DNA of 12,915 nt from SPCO01 sp964579825 (GTDB taxonomy: Bacteria > Chloroflexota > Limnocylindria > Limnocylindrales > CSP1-4). The notes under the pieces are model-generated. The model ran no database searches. It was given only the letters and a program-made list of their open reading frames with translations, and had not been told where the DNA came from. The translations under genes were made by a program, and so were the position numbers. The DNA lies in NCBI GenBank assembly GCA_964579825.1, contig CAZOHT010000061.1:1-12915 (forward strand). The letters run 5' to 3'. Numbering within the stretch: the stretch's first letter is position 1; the number at the start of each line of letters is the position of its first letter. This document shows positions 6,793 to 12,915 of this stretch, one piece after another.

Positions 6793-8143
6793 GGGTGACG
6801 ACCCCACGCCGGCCGGTCGGGCGGGCCGCGCCAAGGGCGACGAACTCGTCGGAGCGCATCCCGTACAGGCGCGGTTTGCGGGCCCAGTCGTGTCGGACCA
6901 TCCACCGCATGATCGTGCGCGTGACGACGATCGCGCTGAACATCGAGACGAGGACGCCGATGATCAGGACGAGCGCGAAGCCGCGGATCGTCGACGACCC
7001 GAACGAGTACAGGATCGTGGCCGTGATCAACGACGAGACGTTCGAGTCGAGGATCGAATTCCAGGCCCGATTGAACCCGGCTTCGACGGCCGCCGGCAGC
7101 GACTTGCCGAGCCGGAGTTCCTCCTTCATCCGCTCGAAGATGAGGATGTTCGCGTCCACGGCCATGCCGATCGACAGGACGAAGCCGGCGATCCCGGCGA
7201 GCGTCAGGGTCACCGGGACGATCCGGAAGATCGCGTAGACCACGATCGTGTAGTAGATGAGGGCGAAGCTCGCGACCACGCCGGGCAACCGGTAGTAGGC
7301 CACCATGAACACGATGACCAGGAGGATGCCGATCGCACCGGCGATGAGGCTCTGGGCGAGGAATTGCTCGCCCAGCGTGGCGCTGATCTGCTGGGCCGAC
7401 ACTTCCTGGATCGGGAACGGCAGCGAGCCGAACTTGAGGATGGTGACCAGCTCGTTGGCCTCGGCCGCCGTGAACCCGCCGATGCCGCCGGCCGAGATCT
7501 GGACCTGGCCGTTCGGGATGGGCTCGTTGATGACCGGCGCCGAGATGACGTTGCCGTCGAGGACGATGGCGAAGTACTCGCCGGTGTGGTTCGTCGTGTA
7601 GTCCGCGAACAGCTTGGCGCCCTCGTCCTTCAGGTCGAAGTTGACGGTCAGGCCCTGGGTGTCGCTCTGACCGATGGTCGCGGACGACACCTGGTCGCCG
7701 CTGAACAACGGCGGATAGGCCTCGAGGTCGAGTTCCTGGCCCACCTGGACCTGGGTGGTCCCGAGGGGGACGAAGTCGAGCCGACCGGTCTGCCCGACAA
7801 GCCGCCGGACGGCGTCCGGGTCGGTCACACCGGGGAGTTCCACCACGATGCGGTCGTCGCCCTGGACCACGACGACGGGTTCGGATACGCCGGTCGCGTT
7901 GACGCGGCGCTCGATGATGTCCTTGAGGATGGCCATGTCCGCGGGCGTCGGTTCGACGCCGTCGACCGGCAGCGCCTGGTACTCGACGCGCAGGCCGCCC
8001 TGCAGGTCCAGCCCCAGCTTCGTCTCGATCGGGCGTGTGCCGGTCGGGCTGCTGGCGTCGGGCAGCGTCAGCCCGGGGACGAAGCAGATGATGAGGGCGA
8101 GCACGCCGATGACGGCGATGAGGATCGGTCCGGCTTTACGCAT
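6785..8143 (-). CDS. secD: Protein translocase subunit SecD
   Basis: SecD is the partner of SecF in the accessory complex of the Sec channel. The 452-residue protein starts with one membrane helix (residues 7-24), followed by GLDLQGGLRVEYQ at 44-56, the hallmark of SecD. Then come IIERRVNATGVSEP and a long exported P1 region containing ELPGVTDPDAVRRLVGQTGRLDF. Five C-terminal membrane helices follow, with GMAVDANILIFERMKEE, the SecD motif that carries the conserved Asp. After the last helix is a basic tail (GRRGVVTRV). ATG at 8143-8141 is the natural start; no strong Shine-Dalgarno is seen. It lies 48 bases after uvrC and its stop overlaps the start of secF. Confidence 0.97.
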   Translation of the reverse strand: MRKAGPILIAVIGVLALIICFVPGLTLPDASSPTGTRPIETKLGLDLQGGLRVEYQALPVDGVEPTPADMAILKDIIERRVNATGVSEPVVVVQGDDRIVVELPGVTDPDAVRRLVGQTGRLDFVPLGTTQVQVGQELDLEAYPPLFSGDQVSSATIGQSDTQGLTVNFDLKDEGAKLFADYTTNHTGEYFAIVLDGNVISAPVINEPIPNGQVQISAGGIGGFTAAEANELVTILKFGSLPFPIQEVSAQQISATLGEQFLAQSLIAGAIGILLVIVFMVAYYRLPGVVASFALIYYTIVVYAIFRIVPVTLTLAGIAGFVLSIGMAVDANILIFERMKEELRLGKSLPAAVEAGFNRAWNSILDSNVSSLITATILYSFGSSTIRGFALVLIIGVLVSMFSAIVVTRTIMRWMVRHDWARKPRLYGMRSDEFVALGAARPTGRRGVVTRV

Positions 8144-8191
8144 CGAGGCGGGATGTTACACGGAACGTGGTCCGACCGCCGCCGGGGCGAT

Positions 8192-10045
8192 CTACGCCTC
8201 TAGGGTCGCCTTGATCCGTTCCGCGAGCGAGCGCCCGATGCCGGGTACCGCGGCGATCTGTTCGACCGGTGCATCTCGCACGCGCTTGATCGAACCGAAG
8301 ACCTTGAGGAGCTCGCGCTTGCGCTTCGGGCCCACGCCGGGCAGGTCGTCGAATGCGGAGCGGACACTCTTCCTGGCGCGGAGGTCGCGGTGGTAGGTGA
8401 TGGCGAACCGATGCGCCTCGTCGCGCAGCCGCTGCACGAGGTACAGCGCGGGTGAGGTGGCCGGCAGGACGATCGGTGTCACCTGGCCGGGCAGGAACAG
8501 CTCCTCGCGCTCCTTGGCCAGACCGGCGAGCGGCAGATCGTGCAGGCCCAGTTCGTCGAGGACTTCCTTGGCCGCGCTCACCTGGCCCTTGCCGCCGTCG
8601 ACGATGACCAGATCCGGCATCGCCCAGCGGCGCTCCTCGTCGCCGCCCTCCTCCCCGTGCCTGGCGAGCCGGAACCGTCGGCGCAGCACCTCCTGATGGC
8701 TGGCGAAGTCGTTCGGGCCCTGGACCGACCGGATCTTGAACCGGCGGTACTCGCCCGAGCGCGGCTTGCCGTCCTCGAACACGACCATGCTGCCGACCGA
8801 CTCGCTGCCCTGGAAGTTGCTGATGTCGTAGCACTCGATGCGCAGCGGCGGTCCGGCGAGCCCCAGGGCGGTCGCCAGCTCCTCGAGGGCCGCCAGCGTC
8901 TTGCCCTGGTCGGCCAGCCAGCGTGCCTGCTCACGGGCCAGCGTCTCGGCTGCGTTCCGCTCGGCGAGGGCCGCCAGCTTGCGCTTCTCGCCGCGCTGGG
9001 CGAGCCGGAGGTGGACCGGTCCGCCGCGGCGTTCGGCGAGGAACGCCTCGAGATCGGGGGCCTCCGCGATCAGGCTCGGCAGGTAGATCTCGCGCGGGAT
9101 CGACGTCGCCCGGACGTAGTACTGCTCCAGGAACCCGCTCAGAACCTCGTCATCCGGCGCGTCGCGGGCCGCGTCGAGCAGGTAGACGTCTCGCCCGATG
9201 AGCTTCCCGTCACGCAGCACGAACAGCTGGATGGCGGCCTGGTTGTCCTGGCGGGCCATGCCGATCAGGTCCAGCTCCGTCCTGGCGAAGGCCTCCATCT
9301 TCTGGCTCTCCATCGTTCGCTCGATGGCCCGGATCTTGTCCCGCAGGGTCGCGGCGCGCTCGTATTCGGTCCGCTCGGCGGCGACCGCCATCTCGGCGGT
9401 CAGGGCCTTGACCAGGGTCTCCTGGCGGCCCTCCAGGAACAGCTCCACCTGGGCGATGTCCTGGGCGTAGTCGGCCTTCGAGATGGCCGTGATGCACGGG
9501 CCCTGGCAGCGCTTGATGTGATACAGGAGGCACGGTCGCTGGAGGGCCTTCACGCCGTCGGTGATGTCGACCGTGCAGGTCCGGAACGGGAAGAGGCGAC
9601 GGACGAGGTTCATCGACTCGTCGACGCTCGACGCCGAGGCGTACGGGCCGAAGTAGCGGCTCCCGTCGTTGACGAGCTTTCGCGTCCGTTCGATGCGCGG
9701 GAAGTCGTCGGCCTTCGTGATCTTGATGTACGGATAGCTCTTGTCGTCCTTGAGCCGGACGTTGAACCGCGGCCGAAACCGCTTGATGAGGTTCGCCTCC
9801 AGCAGGAGGGCCTCCGACACGGAGTCGGTGAGGGTGATCTCGAGGTCCGTCACCCGGTCGATGACGCTTCGGATCCGATGGATCTCGCCGGCCGGCGTGG
9901 CCTTCTGCCAGTACGACCGGACGCGATTGCGCAGGCTCTGCGCCTTGCCGACATAGAGGACCTCGCCGCGGGCCCCCTTCATCAGATAGACGCCGGGTCG
10001 ATCGGGCAACTTGGCGAGCGCTGACTCGAGTTCGGGGGTCACCAT
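8192..10045 (-). CDS. uvrC: UvrABC excinuclease subunit UvrC
   Basis: UvrC makes both incisions around DNA damage recognised by UvrAB in nucleotide excision repair. The 617-residue protein has, in order, an N-terminal GIY-YIG nuclease (PGVYLMK at 17-23, LYVGKAQSLRNRVRSYW at 30-46), the YFGPYAS block at 131-137 and a four-cysteine-type region RPCLLYHIKRCQGPC at 170-184. A UVR domain that pairs with UvrB follows at about 213-247. Next is the RNase H-like nuclease with CYDISNFQGSESVGSMV (Asp407), VIVDGGKGQ (Asp483) and DEAHRFA (His545) forming the DDH triad. Two helix-hairpin-helix motifs (LPGVGPKRKRELL, VPGIGRSLAERI) end the protein. All catalytic residues appear present. ATG 10045 is chosen; the adjacent GTG one codon later is equivalent. 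It is the first gene of the tightly spaced minus-strand cluster. Confidence 0.98.
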   Translation of the reverse strand: MVTPELESALAKLPDRPGVYLMKGARGEVLYVGKAQSLRNRVRSYWQKATPAGEIHRIRSVIDRVTDLEITLTDSVSEALLLEANLIKRFRPRFNVRLKDDKSYPYIKITKADDFPRIERTRKLVNDGSRYFGPYASASSVDESMNLVRRLFPFRTCTVDITDGVKALQRPCLLYHIKRCQGPCITAISKADYAQDIAQVELFLEGRQETLVKALTAEMAVAAERTEYERAATLRDKIRAIERTMESQKMEAFARTELDLIGMARQDNQAAIQLFVLRDGKLIGRDVYLLDAARDAPDDEVLSGFLEQYYVRATSIPREIYLPSLIAEAPDLEAFLAERRGGPVHLRLAQRGEKRKLAALAERNAAETLAREQARWLADQGKTLAALEELATALGLAGPPLRIECYDISNFQGSESVGSMVVFEDGKPRSGEYRRFKIRSVQGPNDFASHQEVLRRRFRLARHGEEGGDEERRWAMPDLVIVDGGKGQVSAAKEVLDELGLHDLPLAGLAKEREELFLPGQVTPIVLPATSPALYLVQRLRDEAHRFAITYHRDLRARKSVRSAFDDLPGVGPKRKRELLKVFGSIKRVRDAPVEQIAAVPGIGRSLAERIKATLEA

Positions 10046-10074
10046 CCGATGCTAGGGCATGGGGGCGAATCGAG

Positions 10075-10100
10075 AAGGCCGGCCCTCGCGGGCCGGCCTT
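10075..10100 (-). terminator. Terminator-like hairpin after the 5'-nucleotidase gene
   Basis: A perfect 11-bp inverted repeat (aaggccggccc, loop tcgc, gggccggcctt) lies 29 bases beyond the nucleotidase stop and 29 bases upstream of the uvrC start. The downstream sequence on the minus strand (CTCGATTCG) is only weakly T-rich, so it is an atypical intrinsic terminator. Its stability and position between two genes support a role in ending nucleotidase transcription. Confidence 0.7.
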
Positions 10101-10129
10101 CGTCGTGTGGCGAGTCTGCGTGCCGAGGG

Positions 10130-11896
10130 CTACGGCAGCTCGTTGACCCGGTTCGTGCCGGGAGGGGCGATCGGTCCCTGGCTGCCCAGGTAGGCGTTGA
10201 GCTGGTCGAGGTCGATACCCCCACCGATGCGGGACGCGACCGGCGTGTCCTTGAAGGCCGCGAAGTTGTCCCCGCCGTCGGCAAGGAAGTTGTTGACCGC
10301 GACCATGTAGGTGGTGCCGTCGGCGATATCGACACCGTTCAACTTGAGGTTGGAGACGGTGACCGCCGTGCACGTCGCCTTGCCGGCGGAATCCACGGTG
10401 ATCGTCTTCTGCAGGTCGTAGGTCACGCCGGCCGAGACGCCGAGGTGGAGGAACGGCCTGGACGAGGTGGCCGGCTGGCACTGCTGCACGAGCGCGGCCT
10501 TGATCTGGGCGCCGGTCATCGGCATGGTCGACATGAGGTTGCCGAACGGCTGGACGGTGAACGCCTCGGCATAGGTGACGACACCGTCGCCTTCACCGGT
10601 CGCCTGCGGGAACAGGAGGTCGCCTCGGATGCCGCCTGGATTCATGAGCGCCAGCTGAGCCCCGCTGCCGAGGCTCGCCCAGAGCTGGGCGTCAGCGATC
10701 ATGTTGCCAAGATCGGACTCGGACGCACGGTCCTCGCTGCCCGACGCCGTCTTCGCTCGGGCGATCGTCGCCGTGATGTTGCCGACCGGCTTGTTCCCGA
10801 CGACATCCGAGATGGCCTTCCACTTGGCGATGATGGCCGTCTGCTTTGGATCCTTGGCGACGGTCTGGTCGACCAGGTGGTTGACCACGGTGACGTCCGC
10901 GCGGACGACCTCGCCGGTCCGCTTGTTGATCGGCAGGTCGATCTCCGAGATGATCCGGCCGAACGAGAAGGCGCTGGTGACGTGGCGCGGCTTGCCGGCC
11001 GGGTCGGTCATGACGCAGTTGTAGGGCTGATGGGTATGACCGGTGACCAGGAGGTCGATCTCCGGGTCGAGGCCGGCCTGGATCTCGACGATCGGGCCGG
11101 AGATCCCGACGCACTCGTCGAACGTCCCGGTCTGGAGTCCACCTTCATGCAGGAGCACGACGATGGCCTGGACACCGAGGCGGCGGAGCTTCGGGACGAG
11201 TTTGTTGGCCGTCTCGACCTCATCCTTGAAGTCCCAACCTTCGATGCCGGACTGGGCGACCAGCGACGGCGTGTCTTCGAGGGTCATCCCGATGAAGCCG
11301 ACCTTCACGCCCTGGAACTTCTTGATCCAGTAGGGCGGCAGGACGGTCCGGTTCGTGCCTTCCTTGACGACGTTCGCGGCCAGCCACGGGAAGTCCGCGC
11401 CCCGGTACGGCTTGTTGGGGAAGTAACAGCCGTCGACGGGATGACAGCCGCCGTACTGCATGCGCCGCAGTTCCTTGACGCCCTGGTCGAACTCGTGATT
11501 GCCGACGCTCGAGACGTCGAGACCGAGCGCGTTGAGCGACTCGACCGATGGCTCGTCGTGGAAGATGCCGGACAGGAATGGCGTCCCGCCGATGAGGTCG
11601 CCGGCGGCGACGGTGACGGTGTTGCGATGGCCCTTGCGGAGGGTCTTGAGGTGCGTCGCGAGGTACTCACTGCCACCGGCCGGCACCGTACCCACGGTGC
11701 CCGGGGTGGTGGCCTCGAGGTGGCCGTGGTAGTCGTTGAAGGCCAACACCTGGACATTGACGATCGGATCGGGCTTCGGCTTCGGGCGTGGTCGGTGATC
11801 GCCACCGTGCGCCGACACGGGCACGGCGAACGTCAACGACAGTACGACCGCTGACAGGAGCGCGAGGCGACGACGTCGCCGGGTGCCGGGTTTCAT
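10130..11896 (-). CDS. Secreted 5'-nucleotidase / UshA-like bifunctional metallophosphatase
   Basis: This enzyme family hydrolyses extracellular nucleotides, and often UDP-sugars or 2',3'-cyclic nucleotides, to release phosphate and nucleosides. The 588-residue protein has a signal peptide (five Arg at 6-10, hydrophobic core 11-26, likely cleavage after VSA at 29) and a His/Lys/Pro-rich linker. The metallophosphoesterase domain has FNDYHGHLE (Asp55, His57), AAGDLIGG (Asp100), VGNHEFDQG (Asn133, His134), VLLHEGG (His250) and GHTHQPYN (His287, His289). The 5'-nucleotidase C domain has NPGGIRGDLL at 419-428 and NNFLADGGDNFAAF near 535-548 for substrate binding. Cysteines at 151, 157, 262 and 294 could form disulfides. 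There is no cell-wall anchor motif, so it is probably released. It has its own strong ribosome binding site, and a hairpin separates it from uvrC. Substrate preference cannot be read from sequence. Confidence 0.93.
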   Translation of the reverse strand: MKPGTRRRRRLALLSAVVLSLTFAVPVSAHGGDHRPRPKPKPDPIVNVQVLAFNDYHGHLEATTPGTVGTVPAGGSEYLATHLKTLRKGHRNTVTVAAGDLIGGTPFLSGIFHDEPSVESLNALGLDVSSVGNHEFDQGVKELRRMQYGGCHPVDGCYFPNKPYRGADFPWLAANVVKEGTNRTVLPPYWIKKFQGVKVGFIGMTLEDTPSLVAQSGIEGWDFKDEVETANKLVPKLRRLGVQAIVVLLHEGGLQTGTFDECVGISGPIVEIQAGLDPEIDLLVTGHTHQPYNCVMTDPAGKPRHVTSAFSFGRIISEIDLPINKRTGEVVRADVTVVNHLVDQTVAKDPKQTAIIAKWKAISDVVGNKPVGNITATIARAKTASGSEDRASESDLGNMIADAQLWASLGSGAQLALMNPGGIRGDLLFPQATGEGDGVVTYAEAFTVQPFGNLMSTMPMTGAQIKAALVQQCQPATSSRPFLHLGVSAGVTYDLQKTITVDSAGKATCTAVTVSNLKLNGVDIADGTTYMVAVNNFLADGGDNFAAFKDTPVASRIGGGIDLDQLNAYLGSQGPIAPPGTNRVNELP

Positions 11897-12062
11897 ACGT
11901 ACGATCCTCCTCCGGAAGTACGACGGGGTCCGTCAGTGGGACGGGGCGGCAAGGGCACATCGTACCGACCCGGGACCCTCGCGTCGTCACCATCCGACGA
12001 CGTTCCGTGTATGGATGGTGCCGATAAGCACCGGATATGTGCGTCGGGTCACCATCGGCGAG
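11897..12062. promoter_or_regulatory. Divergent intergenic region between nucleotidase and helicase
   Basis: These 166 bases separate two divergent genes and should hold both promoters. On the minus strand, TACGAT at 11964-11959 is a possible -10 element about 60 bases before the nucleotidase ATG, but no good -35 lies at the right distance. I see no convincing -10/-35 pair for the helicase. A short direct repeat (gtcaccatc) occurs near 11986 and 12048. No operator or riboswitch is recognisable. Confidence 0.35.
11906..11913 (-). promoter_or_regulatory. Strong Shine-Dalgarno of the 5'-nucleotidase gene
   Basis: The minus strand reads GGAGGAGG followed by nine bases and then ATG. This is by far the best ribosome binding site in the window. 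It fixes the nucleotidase start at 11896 and contrasts with the weak or missing sites in the coupled gene cluster. Confidence 0.85.
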
Positions 12063-12915
12063 ATGGACCTCCATCCGGCCGTCGCGGAACGTCTGGCCCG
12101 CCTTGCGCCGGACCAGCGGGCGGCGGCGACCGCTCCATCTGGTCCGTCGTTGTGCATCGCGCCGGCTGGGAGCGGCAAGACGACGACCCTGGTCGCCCGG
12201 GCGACCTGGCTGATCGCGACCGGGGTCCCCGCCACGTCCATCCGGGCGATCACGTTCAACACCCGAGCCGCCAGAGAGTTGACCGAGCGGCTGGACGCGG
12301 CGCTGGACCCACTGGGCGTCGCGGCCGGGGCTGTCCGGGTCCGCACCTTCCACGCGCTCGGTCGCGAGATCCTGCGCGACGCCGGCCGCCCGGTCGAGCC
12401 GGTCGTGGACCGGACCCGGATCCTGCGCGACATCGCGCCGTGGGCCGACGACACGGCGGTCGCCCGGCTCGACACGTTCATCTCGCGGCTCAAGGTCGGC
12501 CTTGGCGTGCCAGCCGGGCCGGTCGCCGCGGACCCGGAGGCCGGACCGTTCGCTCGAGCGTACGTCGCCTACGAGCGCGCCGTGGCGGCCATGGGCGGAC
12601 TCGACTTCGACGACCTCATCATCCGGGCCATCGCCGCGCTCTCGGACGATCCGGCGCTGCTGGGGCGCTGGCGGGAGCGATGCGCGGAACTGCTCGTCGA
12701 TGAGGTCCAGGACGTGGACGAGCGGCAGCTGGACCTGGCGCTCCTCCTGGCGGCGCCGGCGAACCGGATCTTCCTCGTCGGCGACGACGACCAGTCCATC
12801 TACGGCTGGCGCCTGGCCGATGTGCGTCGGATCCTGGGTCTCGAGGGTCGACTGCCGGGCCTGCGCCGGGTCGATCTCGAGGTCAACTACCGCTGCCCCG
12901 CGCCCGTGGTCGAGC
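12063..12915 (+). CDS. UvrD/Rep-family (superfamily 1) ATP-dependent DNA helicase, N-terminal part
   Basis: This frame is open to the right edge (284 codons) and encodes the N-terminal ATPase core of a 3'-5' superfamily 1A helicase used in DNA repair or replication restart. Motifs in order are: Walker A IAPAGSGKTTTL with Lys39, motif Ia AITFNTRAARELTERL around residue 65, RTFHALGREIL with His97, LDFDDLI, the Walker B LLVDEVQDVDE with Asp213-Glu214, motif III LVGDDDQSIYGWR with Gln244, and motif IV EVNYRCP with Arg277. Compared with classical UvrD, NTRAA replaces TNKAA, DEVQD replaces DEFQD and WRLAD replaces FRGAD, so this is a divergent UvrD-like protein rather than a clear UvrD or PcrA. ATG 12063 is chosen because it lies at the usual distance from the Walker A motif. 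In-frame GTG 12039 and ATG 12015 are alternatives, and no start has a clear Shine-Dalgarno. The C-terminal half is outside the window. Confidence 0.9.
   Translation, partial: MDLHPAVAERLARLAPDQRAAATAPSGPSLCIAPAGSGKTTTLVARATWLIATGVPATSIRAITFNTRAARELTERLDAALDPLGVAAGAVRVRTFHALGREILRDAGRPVEPVVDRTRILRDIAPWADDTAVARLDTFISRLKVGLGVPAGPVAADPEAGPFARAYVAYERAVAAMGGLDFDDLIIRAIAALSDDPALLGRWRERCAELLVDEVQDVDERQLDLALLLAAPANRIFLVGDDDQSIYGWRLADVRRILGLEGRLPGLRRVDLEVNYRCPAPVVE

Noticed and set aside
6773..8203. Plus-strand open frame of 476 codons opposite secD
   Set aside because: Composition is dominated by Asp/Arg/Gly/Glu with no recognisable motif, and the minus strand encodes a full SecD. It is an antisense shadow.
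8540..10024. Plus-strand open frame of 494 codons opposite uvrC
   Set aside because: It lies wholly within the intact uvrC and has no domain-like pattern.
10049..11854. Plus-strand open frame of 601 codons opposite the nucleotidase gene
   Set aside because: The opposite strand has a signal peptide, a strong ribosome binding site and all metallophosphatase motifs. The plus frame has none of these.
11959..11964. Promoter -10 box (TACGAT, minus strand) for the nucleotidase gene
   Set aside because: Only a partial match and no well-spaced -35 element; not strong enough to list as a separate feature.

Overview
The window is a very G+C-rich stretch of bacterial chromosome carrying housekeeping genes, with no mobile element, RNA gene or CRISPR array that I can see. 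The gene set (SecDF, a TatA/TatC pair without an obvious TatB, the long-type PyrF, RecJ, UvrC, RapZ), the GTG starts and the Ser/Pro/Ala-rich protein tails suggest a high-GC Chloroflexota-like or Actinomycetota-like bacterium. I lean to Chloroflexota because of the mixed secDF-recJ-pyrF-tat cluster, but this is an inference from gene content only.

Layout. From about 10045 down to position 1, eight complete genes and one partial gene run on the minus strand in the order uvrC, secD, secF, recJ, a membrane-anchored PD40 beta-propeller protein, pyrF, tatA, tatC, rapZ (cut by the window edge). Spacing is tight throughout. Three junctions (recJ/propeller, propeller/pyrF, tatC/rapZ) are four-base GTGA overlaps in which the stop of one gene lies inside the GTG start of the next, so at least those genes are probably cotranscribed and translationally coupled. 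A separate minus-strand gene at 10130-11896 encodes a secreted 5'-nucleotidase with a strong ribosome binding site and a terminator-like hairpin behind it. A divergent plus-strand gene from about 12063 to the right edge is the N-terminal half of a UvrD/Rep-type helicase.

Functions. The minus-strand cluster combines protein export (SecD/SecF with Sec, TatA/TatC for folded proteins), DNA repair (UvrC excision nuclease, RecJ exonuclease), pyrimidine synthesis (PyrF) and the RapZ nucleotide-binding regulator. The nucleotidase is itself an exported protein.

Main cautions and points of interest. The run of exactly 100 N inside recJ is an assembly artefact: the 55 bases on its left are repeated exactly on its right, and removing the N run plus one copy restores a single 589-residue RecJ frame. 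SecF carries a long Ser/Pro/Ala low-complexity insertion in its exported domain. RapZ begins with a 9-bp tandem repeat encoding Glu-Pro-Val/Ala units. I did not find a convincing new multi-gene system; the unusual features are within otherwise familiar genes.
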